Assembly: GCF_002443255.2 (NCBI RefSeq)
Contig: NW_019211457.1
Coordinates: forward strand, 51,645,725 to 51,709,724
Reading direction: 5' to 3'
Origin: Varroa destructor
Taxonomy: Eukaryota > Arthropoda > Arachnida > Mesostigmata > Varroidae
Length of the DNA: 64,000 nt
This document shows, in pieces, positions 11,959 through 24,834 of the stretch; the first letter of the stretch is position 1, and the number at the start of each line of letters is the position of its first letter. A model generated the notes under the pieces. It was not told the origin of the DNA, did no database searches, and worked only from the letters and a program-made list of their open reading frames with translations. A program made the translations under genes and the position numbers.

Positions 11959-14900
11959 TCACCAGTTGCACAGGAGCTTACCAATAAGTACCACGACCAG
12001 GCTAGATGCAAAGCAAGCTGGTATGCATTGTGATGCTGCCGATGTTAATGGCGACTGAACACCTTCTCCGAGCCGGAATTCCCATGGAGGAGACGACATC
12101 TTCCCATCTCCACCCAGCGAGTACGCAAGTACTCGCAGCTTGTACACTTTGCCAGGGACGAGACCAGAGACGATGGCATCCAGCTCGGAACTGTGTACAT
12201 CCAACACGCGTCGGACTTCTTTTGCTTGTGTATAATCCTGATCGGCTTCCCAGTAGCGGACCATATATCCTTGAATCGATTCCTCTTCAATAGATGGTAC
12301 CACGCCTCGCCACGTGACTTTGACCGAAGTATCACCAATGGCTCGGACCTTAACGGATGTTGGAGGACGTAGTGGAGCAGCCTTCCATGTCTTTTGAATG
12401 AAGTACTCAGACTCCGGACCACTGCCGGCATCGTTGTATGCCATAACGGCTACACGATACTCGGTGTTGGGTTGAAGACCGACAATTAGGGCCCAATTGC
12501 GTAAGCCCCGATTAAGTAGTACCAAAAAGTCAACCTCGGCATCGGCATCGCTGCGCCAATATTTGATCTGTAAATGATGACGGTGATAAATAAATAGGCA
12601 TTAACATTCAGAGTAATCATATACATAATGATTGTAACGCAACTTGTTGTAGTAGACGTCCAGCGATAATTCACTCAACATTACTCTCTTTAGTTTGAAT
12701 TAAAAACCTCAACTCTGTACATGAATCTCAAAACGATAGTGAATACTGATAAGAAATAAAGTTAAAGAGACCAAAGAAATTTAAGTTGTTTTAATGCATC
12801 AAAAGGTACTGGTATGCCACTTACTCTGTGCCCAATGAGTCGTCCTCGTATCTTCTCCCTTGTAACATCCAGTGGGGTCCAGGTGACATTAAGCGCGGTT
12901 GAGTTATATGCAATTGCATATACACCAGTTGGTTGTACTTGAGGCATAGCTTCGGCCGAGTACACATCGGTCTCAACTGAGAGAGGACCGGCTCCTTTGT
13001 AGTTCATCGCTTGCACCATAACAGTATAAGGACGGAAGTAGTTTTCCTCGCCGACGTTCACTACATAAAGCCCGACATTACCATAGTCTTTGAGGTTCCT
13101 TTTGTTAAACTCACCCTTTTCGCTTGCCGGTCGCCAGTAGGCAATATACCAGATCTGCGGTGCATTCCAATCCTCGGCATGCAATTGCTGCACACATGAC
13201 ATAAAGAATTTCGAATAACATTTGGTTAGTGAAGTAGGAAACGCACCAGTAATTGTATCGCATCAGTATGTGTTATGTCAAATACTTAAAAGTATTACAT
13301 TTGAAGTATTAGATCTTTGAGCAGTGATACTACTATGAATGGAAAATTCAGCTCACATCCCAGGTGATGGTAAGTGATCCAGCTTTGCCTCCGCCTCCCC
13401 CAACATGGTCAGGATATTTATAGGGTCGGTCCTCCAATGTCGACACAACTGGCGATGGGTCAGAGAACTCGCCGGTTCCCAGATCATTGTAGGCAGCAAT
13501 GCGAAACTCATATCCACTAAAGGGTGAGAGTGATCCACGAGGCAGCTGATAGGAGCGTCGAAATGTCCGGAATGGCGGTTCCAAGCGAAAGCGGTCTCCT
13601 GTTGTATAGTCTAAACGGCATCATCAATAGCAATTCGAAAATTAGTTGGGTAGTAAGAATATACGATATATTATTGCGCAACTGTACAGTTACTCTCTGT
13701 CGAACCCAAAAGAAAAGTAGCAAATGGCAGCAAGTTGACTCTGTTAATTTAATTGAGAAGAAGAACAAATTGAGGTAGTCAAAAGACACAAAAGCATAGA
13801 CGCTATTGTTAGTTTTGCATTTTGCGAAGTACCGGTTACTATTAATTCAATTTTCAGTCCAATACATCAATGCACAAGGAGAAATTTGATTAAAAATTTA
13901 GCGATAGCTGTTTCTTGATCTAAATCAACTATAACATCAGCCTCGTACGTTTTCTACAAATAAATATAAACCATAAAACTATATTTTCATATTTCTGATT
14001 TACTTCAACTCACTCGCAATAAGCCTCCACGTATGGTTGTGGTTTGTTCTTCCTTCTATAAGATAGCCTTTGAAAGGTCGGCCATTTGTCGATGCATCTG
14101 TCCAGGTGATCAAGGCCGAAGTTTCGTTAGCACTTTCAGCCTTAACCGCACCCACTGGGCCAGGCGGGCCAATGACGATCAACTCGCTATGCATTTCCAC
14201 ACGGCCTATAGATGTTTTCGCAGTGCAACGGTAGAATCCAGCTTCCGAAAAGGTCACATTTCGGATCACCAAATTACCGGCACCTACCTGTCTCAGTTCG
14301 TGGCAACTTATTAATAAATACTTACGCTCAATTTACTCAACTTTTCACTTTCACTCTATGTATTATCTATTTGAATAATGATGTAGAAATTATGTAAACT
14401 TACAATGGAGTATTTGTATTCATGGAGAGGATTCGTCTTCCAGTCGATCTTAAGGTCATTGTGCGCCCATACATACGAAAGGTCAAGCAGTGGAGACACG
14501 AGAGCCTCACAAACGAGCACCACTGTATCGTTGACGACTGCACTCAGCCGTGGGGGAGGACTTTGATAGGCGATCGGTGGAGCTATAATTAATTGAAATC
14601 ATTGCGATGCATTAACGAATTACATTGATTTGCAGAGCACTAAAACGATAAATTATTAAATCTAAACTCTGATGACACCGTCCCAGAATCATTCAAAAGC
14701 AAGAGGAAATGAATACAATTAAAACTAGACAGGTGTCTAAACGCAACGACGTTGCCTTGGATTTTGGTATTGGAATCTAAACATGTCATTGCATTGCTTT
14801 ACAGGCCAAAATTCTAGGTGGCGCTGGGTTCAGCGGCTACAAAAACAGCTAAATGGGTGGATCAGAAACGTACTTACGTAAAACGATCAGTCTGCCAGAG

Positions 14901-17900
14901 GACCAGTCTTGTCCATAAATGTTCTTTGCAAAACATGTGTAATTGCCTTCATCTTCATGTCTGACCGGATTGATCCGAAGGTAGCCATTTGGCATAACGT
15001 GGACTCGACCCCCGCCAAGTGCCCCAATCGAGTAGCCGTCTTTGCGCCATTGGAACTCGGGAAAAGGGGCAGCCTCAGGTCGGCAAGCGATTGTCACGTT
15101 ACCATCTTCTGCCGCGTACAACTCCGTTTCAAGCGGATATTTGCGAAAATTTGGCGCAAGAGCTGTGGAAGATTGCACGATAAAAAAAAGTATGTGTTTC
15201 TCCAAAGATATAACCATTTCGCTAAAATCTAATTAGCTCGAAATCCAGCAAGTAGAGAAACTACAAAAGATAACGGATACAACAGCAACCTGCATTGCAA
15301 TACACTCAAACGAAGTACCTAATCAGATCCGATGCAAAACTCTAGCAAATTTTAGAGGGAATTAAATTAATAATGCAGAAAGTTATTGAGCGCACTTTTT
15401 TGTAAAGATAGTTTCGTCAAATAGGAATGCACAATGATTTGCTAGTAGAACTTCCATTACACAAAGCAATCTCAAGGGTAATAAGAGGTCTCCTAACGGA
15501 CATCAGAAACTGTTGTTCTATTTAAGATGGCTGTTAACTTAGCTGCTATAATTGCGACGGAATATTTTTTCACACATTTCTAGTCATAGATTTATAACCA
15601 TACCTATATCTAACTCACCAATGACTTTCAACTGTGCTGCCGAAAAAGTTGTCCCAATCTGATTTCTTGCCATACATTGATACATTCCCTCATCGCCACC
15701 GTCCTTTTCCCCTCCTTTGATCACTTGTGGTATGATTAGGACGTTGTCATGGATGACATAGCGGCCGAGACGGTGCAAATTGCTCGTATCGTTTAAAGAC
15801 CGGCCATTATAGTACCATTCGTAGGAAATATCAGGAATGCCAAATGCTTCACAGTCCCATGTTAGCGAAGCGCCCTCATCGACAATTTGATTCTCAAGGG
15901 GAATCGTGAACTCAGGAATTGCCTGCGGAAAATTTGCCCGCATTAACGAATAGGGCTTCAAGGACTCAACAAATTGGCATGTATTAGATTATATCAAAAA
16001 ATATCATGTGCAATAAGCTCACGTGGAATATCACAATATTAAATAAATGTTTAATAAACCTGTTTTACCAAAAAACAGCCGTGGTGTCTCTATTTCGAAT
16101 CGCTGGCAATTCTGGCCATTACTTCAAGTAACGAAGTGACTGGCCATAAGAAGAACTAGTTAATTTGAAGCTCGCCTTTTTTTGGTCTAAGTGCTACTTA
16201 AGTTGCCCTCCTTGCATTAAAACTTTTCGGTAGCTCTGTTAATTTGAATAATGATCTACGTCATTATCTTCATATTGGCTTTTTTTGTAAGAGATATACG
16301 TAGTAAGGGCGCGTGGCAATAGAGAAAACATCCTTATTCTGGTCAAAAAAAAACTCCGATGTCCTGAATATCAAGCAGTGGCGTATGTGACACATAGTTG
16401 TTTTGACGAATTAACTAACGGTTGTGATGCATTCTGTAAGATTGAATTTTAGTTGCATAGTTCCATTTGAATTTCGGAATTTTTGTGGGCGGATTAAATT
16501 ATAATACTATCCTATATATAGTTATTTTCCAAGCCATGAACGATACCAAAACGCAGTTTAGTAATGAACGTACCTTAGTGTCACCACATATTTCCCACAA
16601 CGACATTCAGCAGCCTTGTCAATACCTTATAATCATATAATCTATGCCTCGAGTCTAATTTGAAGCGGCGTAAGCCGAAGGTCATATATTACATTTAAAA
16701 TGTAATATATGACCTTTGGCTTTGGACGTATACTAGTTGGATACTTCAAATAACGTAGTGCGCTTTTCTTACCTGGACAGAAAGGTGATGGGACTTTTGA
16801 ATTGATTGCTGGCTAGTTATAGCGCTACAAATATACTCTCCTTCATCCTCAACACGCGTTTTTGGAACAATCAGTACACGTCCGTGATTTTCAATGCGAC
16901 TTCCATATGGCAAGTCTCCATTAACCCGGGTCCAGTTGTATTTGGGCACTGGATAGCCATATGCGACACACTCAAGTCTCACTCGATCACCAGCCAACAC
17001 AGTTTGCGGGAAGCTTTTGGGGAAATTATTCGGAAATAAAAGTTTTTGCCCGCTTGCTGAAGTTTAAAAAAGAGTTGCAAAGATAAATTCATTAGATAAA
17101 AATCTTGGATTAAGAAAAAAGAGACTGTGTCCAGACTAGTAGGTCAAACACGCTCCAATGTTATTCACAAGACTTAGTATTTTAATTACATATACTATGC
17201 TTTAACGATATAAACTTTTTGGGGTTATTTTATGTTGCGTTGTTTACGCTGTTTCTAAAAAATTTGACACACGATAAGCAGATGTCCTGTAATCTGTGCA
17301 AGGGTACATAATGGCTTAGCAGTACTTTAAGTTTAAAAGCAGGGAAAAGGCCATCGAGATACGACCAAGACGAAAAACTTTTTCTATCGCAAGGACTGTA
17401 GTGTTTCGCTATTGTGGCGAACAGTGAACTATCTGCTACAATTATCTATTCCCCTAATCCCGTCACAGATATTATACGTATTACAGTATTATGCAGTCAA
17501 TTGCAAACTCCATAACGCTACTATAGCATACTATATTGTGCATTAAGCAAATATTGAACTAGAAATCCAACGTAACGAAGACCAGCAACAACTATTTTGA
17601 CTTGCAGTTTAAAAAAAACTTACAGCCAGGTTCAACAATGACGGGGAAGAATGGACCCGTCCGTCCAGTGTCCGAGATGTCACTCTGAACGTTACACGAA
17701 TAGTTTCCGTTGTCGATTTTCTCAAGGGAACTGAAGTAAAGATGGCCATCATGCGAGACAAACACTCGTTGATCCTCTTCGACAAAATTCGGGAACGAAT
17801 TTCGCGTCCAGTAATAGTTGACCTTGGGATAGTGTTGAGGTTCATCGCATGCGATTGATTTTCCCCAATACTCTTTGCCCCTATCAATTGTACGTTTCTT

Positions 17901-20900
17901 GTTAAACTCACCGATATCTGCAATTAATTCGAAAGATAAAGAGATAAGAATATAAAATTAATATATAATAATAATAATATAAAAAAAGGCCAGCCTTGCG
18001 AAGCAGTGCCGAGCGGTTGTACTGAACGGAGATTTCACAATGTTTAGTTTAACTGACGCTAAGTTTACTATGTTTTACTGAATCACATCTATAAATTTTA
18101 TTCTAGCCGATTCCTCATAGTGCGCGAAGCGGCAGTAGTTTAGTTGCTGCATTATTCGCTCATGGCAAAGTAACCTTGTAAATCCCAATGTATAAATGTA
18201 ATGGGAACACTTGCACCTACGCATTTCATTTGGTATCAATCTCCTCCTCCTTCTTCTACGAAGCGTTCTTATATGCAATGAGAACTTAAGTATAATATAT
18301 AGATAAACAGACTAAGGTGCCGTTCTTATTCAGGGTTTGCCAACAAATGCATTATATTAATGCAACTACCGATCTCACCTATTTTCGCCGATAATAGCTT
18401 AGCTAAAATATAGTTTTCCTGTTCAAACTATAATGACAAACGACTTTAGAAAGAGCAAAGCAGGGTAATTAACAAGCAGATTCTAAATAATTCCCTGCCG
18501 TGCTACCGGCACTGCAGCTGACTCAAGAACGATATCAGTGCAAGAGGCTGAGATATTTCAGTTATTGCAAACAAAATGCATCAATAAATCTTTATTTATA
18601 TATATATATGTTTATATAAACACTTCCTTGAAACTAACCTTTACCTTTTTTACGAATCGAGGGTTTAGGAGGGAATAGGAGCGCACAATTTTACAAACAT
18701 GAAGCATCTACTGACAAAATAGACAGAATTGATTTCACAACACAATTGAAGTCACTAATGAAGAAGAGGTTGGCATTCGAGATCAACTCAGTAGTTACCA
18801 CAACACAGAGCATATATATAAGCAATTGTTTGAATGCATTTATTGGGACAGTATGTTTAAGAGAACCATGCTCCTATGTGCTTCCGCTATAAATAAGCCA
18901 CACAGTCGGTCCCATTGTTGTAATTATGCAAACGGTTTAGTTTAGCCTAAAATTTAACAACTACTGCTTCCATCGAATAATGAGAAGAGGTCCTGCGAAG
19001 TGTTTACCCATGTTCTGAAACATATATACAACATACAGTCAGTTTTGCCTAGGGAAAATATAGCACAAGACAATGTGCTTAACAGTCATGCTTCATAGGA
19101 CTATTTTGTTTAAAACAAATACCGTCTGTTCTAGTTCTATTGCTTATATTTGCAATCCTCTCAGTAGGAAGTATGATCCCATGTAAAACTGCCAAAGTCT
19201 ATCAAAGGCGACCTTTAAACATCAACCAACTCTCCACCACATATCCAAATCCCATTGCACTCCCCGTTGACAGTTATCAAGTTGCTGGCTTCTAATGGCA
19301 AAAGGTTTCCTCGGTACACGATCAGCAAGCGCCAATTATCCGCCTTGTCGCCCCGTTCACTACCAAGCAAGTCCGAGAATACTCCACTCTATTTACCCTC
19401 ACCCTTTATCTGTCTGTTTCCTTAAATGCAGCGGCCATTTTCGTTACACCGGACTGCTGTTCTTTTTGCCTCGCACTATCTTACCATGGCTATTAGTGAG
19501 CGAGACAACAAGTCCAAGCGGCGAAACAGTCAACTTTACCATATGCCACTTGGCAGTGCCGGTCGTTTGACATCAAGTGCAAACGAGTCAACAAATAGCC
19601 GACTTTAGCCGTTGCTGCTGTTATCGCAGCCCTCGCGACAATCGCGTTTACAGCGGGCGCGTGAAGGTCTTACAGCTAGTTGGCTTTCTCTGGTGTCAAT
19701 GTTGTTGATATCGGCGCCTGCTGCAGCTGTTGCAGCTGGTAGCTATGCCGTCATCCGCTTACCATTCCTTCGCTCCTGGAGTTCGTCATATTGAGCCAAA
19801 CAAGGCCAAGCTGGTTTTTAAGCTTGTCTTGACGTTCTCGCCGGAATCCTTTCGGCTAAGTCCGATTTCTATTGAGAAGGGGAAGTACGTATTAGCTGCA
19901 AGATGAGCTCGCCGAAATACATTGCCACGCCGGTCACGACATCGGCGTTAATAACAGCAGCAACAACGGCAGCAGGACCGCCGAACTACGGTAGTTTGGC
20001 TCTCACCGATTCTTTTTCGGGGATACACTCTCTTGATCTCAGCACTGAAAATCTGGTTGGATGCGAAGCTCGAAGTGTGCTACAGATGATTAAGAGTGCT
20101 GTGACTGTTGTGTTTCTCATCGCCGTACTCGTCATTGCGCTAGTTCTTGTCATGAGCATCAGTCAGCAGCCATCACTGGAAAATGTACAGGATGTGGTTC
20201 TGTTTCTAAGACATGGCGAACGTCAACCGCTCGTTCCTATACCAGAGTTAGGATCTTATGAGCTTGGCAAACTTACTCCGCAGGGTCAAAAGGAAGTTGC
20301 GACTCTGGGTACTCATCTGCTGCAAACTTATGCTCCTTTTATAGATTTAGTGGCCCGCGGTCGTGTAGTAGCGGCTAATGAGCAACGATGTATTCGCACT
20401 GCTGAACTGATCATGGAGATACTGGATCTGCAATATACGTCAAATATCATGCCGTACATGGAGATCAAACCGATGGATCCGAACTATAGCGAATTTGTTG
20501 AACGTGAAAAAACATTTGCGGCGTCCATACCCAGCTGCATGAAACAGGTGGCCACGACCATAATTCAACAGTTGAATATTACATTGCCAGAAGAATTTAA
20601 ATTGCTATATGGCATCCTCATTGCAGATAGTTTAGATTCGGTTCGTGAGCTGGGTTTGTCCCTGCCTTTCGGCTTGGCCAATCTCGAATGTTTGCCCGAC
20701 GGGCAATTCCTCGGCCCTGAAATCTATGATGCACTGACCGAGTTTGCCACCGCTACGTTCAGCAAGCCGATATTTCGTACATTTCTTGACGAAATTCGAC
20801 TGCTTCGCCATAGTCCTGAGCCGTCGCTGACCACATTTTCGTTTTCTGATATTCATATATCAGGCCTTCTCTCTCTGATCGACAGTTCGAAGAAGATAGC

Positions 20901-23625
20901 AAGACCCGGTTTCGGGGCTCACTTCGCCATACATTTCCGCGGAGATAACATCGACATTTATTACTCGCCGAGTTTTGACCAATCACCAAACAAGTGGCTG
21001 GTGAACGTAAACGCAGACGAGATATTTGACCGCATTGAAAAAGCTATTGCCGAGAAACCTAAATAGCTAATCCGACTTTATCAGTATACTAAACCATGTT
21101 TACTATAATATAATTCCAGTTTACACATTAACTATATATCGTATGGAGTAAATCAATACTTCGGTGACAAAGGGCGACGTACCTAAGGTGCATCTCTTTG
21201 AGTGGGCTCCCATAATAGCCGTAACTGACAAGCATACTACCACGCTGGCTAAAATTTCAGCATTAAAAAAAAAATTAAGAAAACCCGCCTGAAATTAACA
21301 ATCAGGAAAATAAGCTGCCAGGGAAATAAGCAATTGAGGGAAATAATAAAAGTTGTTAGATGCTCATATGGTTTCATAGGTCTGGTGGAAAAATGCCAGA
21401 TAAGCTCAGCAAGACTTCTTTCTTGCTTTCTTTGATGCTAGAAACTAAAAAGAGGTAATCCTATGAACTTGTTCATATAGAAACAACGGCTAAATGTGCT
21501 AAATTAAAATATAAACATGAAGAGAAAATTAAAAAATACTCCGATCATAGATTTCGATACATATAAGAATAAGACTTAGGGAGCCTTTTTTTGTTAACGT
21601 TAAGATAAAACCAACACATTAGTAAGTCCACTTCGATGGCGGAAATGGCGTCGACTCTGATAAAGACAATTAAGACTTGTTGTGCCTGAATATACTTGGA
21701 TTCTTTTACCTTATTAATAAAGAATTGTATGATAAAACGAATGTGGCTAAATCGACGTCTGCACTTCGTTTTGAATTCTAGCTCACTCTCTTCTTCACGA
21801 CTCATGCTCAATTCTATAAAGTTGTGTTTCTGATAAAAAATTAGTTGTTTAGTAGGTAGAAATTATATATAAAGAATAACAGACGCACACGCTCAGTGAT
21901 CAAGTAAAATAGTCAAAGGCTGATGTTCTTTAAAAATATTTAAGGAGCACCTTAGGGACCCTAAGTCTCCGAACAAGTTCAAAGGTTTACAATTCCAATA
22001 CTGACTTCTATTTCTTCTCGATATTTTCTTTTCACTATTTCCATTTTGTTTTGTTTTTACGATGTGACACACGTAATAATGATATGAGATTCCCATATCG
22101 TCATATCAGAGGATATGCTCTCTGATCTGCAGCTTTATACAGGCTATGCTGGATCTAGCTAGACTAAAACTATCAACGTTCCCTCCGTTCCTAAATTCGC
22201 TTACTTCTACGTGGTAAATACGACGCTAATACAGTATTTTATTAGTGGATCAGTTTTGAGCATAGAAAACCAAAACTGTAGGAATAAAAGTTAGACTCGA
22301 TACGCTAGTTTTAACAAAGGGTAACGGTTCTTTGGCCTCTCAATACAGGTCGCTTGTAATTTCACTTTTAGAGAGATTTGAGAATGCATCCATATAGCAT
22401 ACTGCCAATTATTTAGACACAATGGGTTAGAAGAACTTACATCCAAAGCCAAGAGTGACGGTGCGCGATTTTATTCTTCCGAACTTGTTTTCCGCCATGC
22501 AGTGATATTTCCCACGATCGATATTTGGCTCTGGGTGTGACACAATAAGAGTTCCATCGGTCTGAGTATACCGATCAGTCGATAAGGGATCGATCTCAGT
22601 TGCGACAAGATCATCACCCTCGAACGATTCCTGCTTGCATAAAACATGTATGACAATATCATGAACAAAACAATGTCACAGAGCCTATTTTTTCGAAACT
22701 GCAATTAAGTGGTGATCATCTATTGGTTAGTGATTGTTTATTTATCTATTCAGAAACAACTCGAAACGACATGATTAGCCCTATTTGTAAAGAAACATCT
22801 ACTCGAATAAGTTTAAACTTTAATACATACCCGGTACCATTTGTATGTAGGAGCTGGATATCCTGAGGCGACACAGCGTAAAGAAACATGGTCTACCTGT
22901 GACCGACCGCTCTGATCGAAAATTACATCGACTGGATCAAGAGTAAAATAAGGACCACGAGGAATTCGTTCTGAATCCAACTCAGTTACCCCGTAATCAA
23001 TCGTTCTTTCCTGTAAGATGATCTGGTGCAAATTCTCTTTGAATATTTCACAAATCAGCGCCAGAGGATCCGAAGGAGAGGCTCTCTCCAAACCCCACCG
23101 ATGGTTAAATTGTGAGTAGCTGTTAAGATCATAAACAAAACGGCCTGTAAGAATGATGCAAGTCGCCTGTACACATTGCTTAATCAATCAATTTAGAAAC
23201 AAGTTATTTATTTCGATACCTAGAGAGACTCACTTGTATGCAGCGTAGTTCCAAATTAAATTCCCTGAATCAGGTAGCCACAAGTTGTCAATGTTTGAAA
23301 AGTATGTTCCATCTCCGTCCCAAGACCACGCGCCGTTGAGTTCGTAGCCGGATGTCCACCAGCGCCTATGCTGTGGGTCGTTAGCCCGGAGCCATCTTAC
23401 AATGAACTGGTGCTCTTCGTACGAATTGACACTGACCAAACGAGCATTATAAGTTTGGCACAGCTCTCGTGCATCATCGCGGAGTTTCGGCGGTGAGCGA
23501 AAGAATTTGTAACACGATTCAGAGAATTCTTGCCATCCGCGCGGGCACTCCTGAGCGATCGATAACAATGGACGCTGTAGTAATACTGCGCTCCAGAAAG
23601 CGGATAACCGCCAATCAAACCACAT
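11959..23625 (-). CDS. Cont: Contactin (C-type lectin, 6 Ig, 4 FN3, GPI anchor)
   Basis: Cell-adhesion protein of insect septate junctions and axon-glia contacts (family knowledge). Twelve coding exons in transcript order: 23234-23625, 22831-23119, 22441-22630, 17624-17917, 16773-17056, 15619-15922, 14878-15162, 14404-14582, 14014-14287, 13357-13598, 12825-13187 and 11959-12567. All phases fit, giving 1234 residues. A signal peptide is followed by a C-type lectin domain (ECPRGWQEFSESCYKF ... RRWWTSGY ... HRWGLE ... LICEI, about 27-155). Ig1-6 span about 190-760, with Cys/Trp pairs such as SLRCVASGYPAPTYKWY and GYPVPKYNW. FN3 1-4 span about 765-1190. A hydrophobic tail (FASSLVVVLIGKLL) suggests GPI attachment. 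Acceptor CCTTACAG sits 5 nt before the ATG, so the 5' leader is on upstream exons. The exon 1/2 junction uses the acceptor at 23120, the only phase-compatible choice. Confidence 0.93.
16673..16721. repeat. 49-bp near-perfect palindrome in contactin intron 5
   Basis: Arms 16673-16696 and 16698-16721 (24 bp each) are reverse complements except at one position, around a single central A. The core begins AGGTCATATATTACATTT. It lies in the intron between contactin exons 5 and 6. In RNA of one strand the single difference becomes a G-U pair. Confidence 0.85.
19295..19902 (+). promoter_or_regulatory. GC-richer 5' region of the nested phosphatase gene
   Basis: This stretch is richer in G, C and CpG than the intron around it, with runs such as GCTGCTGTTATCGCAGCCCT. 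It is likely promoter and 5' UTR of the phosphatase. The short open frames in it show no domain. No core promoter element was identified. Confidence 0.35.
19903..21066 (+). CDS. Membrane-anchored histidine phosphatase (acid phosphatase-like), nested and intronless
   Basis: Branch-2 histidine phosphatase of the acid-phosphatase type, 387 residues, one exon. An N-terminal Ser/Thr/Ala-rich cytoplasmic stretch is followed by one membrane segment (about 66-86), then the catalytic domain, so it is probably a type II membrane protein. The phosphohistidine motif RHGERQP (103-109) is intact, and an Arg lies in NEQRCIRTAEL (about 162-165). The C-terminal His-Asp motif, normally SAHDTT, reads SFSDIH at 313-318, so the conserved His is Ser315 while Asp316 is kept. 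Activity may be altered. The ATG at 19903 is the first in a frame giving the anchor. A candidate AATAAA is at 21345. The gene lies inside contactin intron 3 on the opposite strand. Lack of introns suggests origin by retroposition, which is inference. Confidence 0.85.
   Translation: MSSPKYIATPVTTSALITAATTAAGPPNYGSLALTDSFSGIHSLDLSTENLVGCEARSVLQMIKSAVTVVFLIAVLVIALVLVMSISQQPSLENVQDVVLFLRHGERQPLVPIPELGSYELGKLTPQGQKEVATLGTHLLQTYAPFIDLVARGRVVAANEQRCIRTAELIMEILDLQYTSNIMPYMEIKPMDPNYSEFVEREKTFAASIPSCMKQVATTIIQQLNITLPEEFKLLYGILIADSLDSVRELGLSLPFGLANLECLPDGQFLGPEIYDALTEFATATFSKPIFRTFLDEIRLLRHSPEPSLTTFSFSDIHISGLLSLIDSSKKIARPGFGAHFAIHFRGDNIDIYYSPSFDQSPNKWLVNVNADEIFDRIEKAIAEKPK
21345..21350 (+). terminator. 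Candidate poly(A) signal of the nested phosphatase
   Basis: AATAAA 279 nt after the stop codon, the first exact match seen downstream. In AT-rich DNA this hexamer can occur by chance. Confidence 0.35.
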
Positions 23626-23966
23626 TTTAACTGTAAGGAAACGTGTAGACGTTTAAACCCTGCCGGTACTGTTCTATCATAAATAAAAGTCGTCTTTCTA
23701 AAAATACAGGAATCTACCGCCTCCTGATGAAAGTAATACTTGCGATTCATCACGTAATAGCGACACGTAATATAGCATGCACTAAGCGCCTTTATGTAAA
23801 ATAAGCCTTCCAGAATTGTATACCGAGTATTTCGATCGAAGTAGAGACCCTCTGTACGACCGTTCTCATGTACATGTCTTAAGACTTCTCATCCTTTAAC
23901 AATGACTCATGGCAACATGAGCTGGGGAATTATTAAAGTTTAGACGAAATGCACTATTGCTTTTGC

Positions 23967-23989
23967 TATATATATATATATATATATAT
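23967..23989. repeat. (TA)n microsatellite
   Basis: About 11 TA units upstream of contactin, followed by a short TG run. Confidence 0.9.
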
Positions 23990-24834
23990 GTGTGTATGGC
24001 ATATTATCTTATACCATATATTTTTTATTTCTTTTCTCACAGTGCTATTATATCCTCTAACCTAAACAATTATTACAGTGTCACGAGTGATAGCACCAAA
24101 AATTATTGACACTTTCCTAACTATACAGCTTCCGTCCACCCATAAAACTATTAATATATATATAACACCCATATAACAGATTAATGCAACCGATCGCTGG
24201 GCCACTGCTAAGATTCACTTGGTGCTGGAACTATTTGTATAACTTTACCATGATGGGGAACAACTTCTTCTTGTTGTTTCACATTGGTGCGCGCACTAAT
24301 CTATGATACTACACGATCAATTATTAAACAACTCAACACATTACACTGTGAGCACCACAAACCGACTCCTAAAAAGTCGAGGAAGTATTTCAGCTACCCT
24401 AATTTCTCCTAACTATTACATCTATGAATATTGAATAAGGAGCTTTCATGGAAGGCTATAATCCGTAATCATCTTAACAACACAAATCGACGGTTAAAAA
24501 CGACGATATACGCGAACTAGTCTAGTAGCATCATCGGACCTTTTCATGACACTCGCCGGAATAATGTGGCGTTAGTTGATTCGTTGCTAAGAGACCAACG
24601 TCAAAACTTTATTCAACAAAGATCTCTCTCACACGCACATTGACTAGGGCTAGATAAATACAGTACGGCGCGTTGACAATTAACAAATATAGACCAAATA
24701 CAACCTGCCCTTACGGGAGCGATGAAATTTCATTCAACACATTACTGAAATGAACCCACCTCTCTAAGTGTTTGTTAGCTTAATTTAGCTAGCTCATGAC
24801 ACATTTGCATTCGATGTCTGCTTTCTGGGCTTAC

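Noticed and set aside
12006..12431. Open frames overlapping contactin exon 12 in other frames or on the other strand
   Set aside because: Shadows of the FN3-coding exon; the contactin frame has the domain evidence and matching splice phases.
23128..23187. Extending contactin exon 2 upstream to the acceptor at TCTTACAG or beyond
   Set aside because: Exon 1 ends in phase 2, and joining there creates an immediate stop. Only the acceptor ending at 23120 restores the lectin frame.
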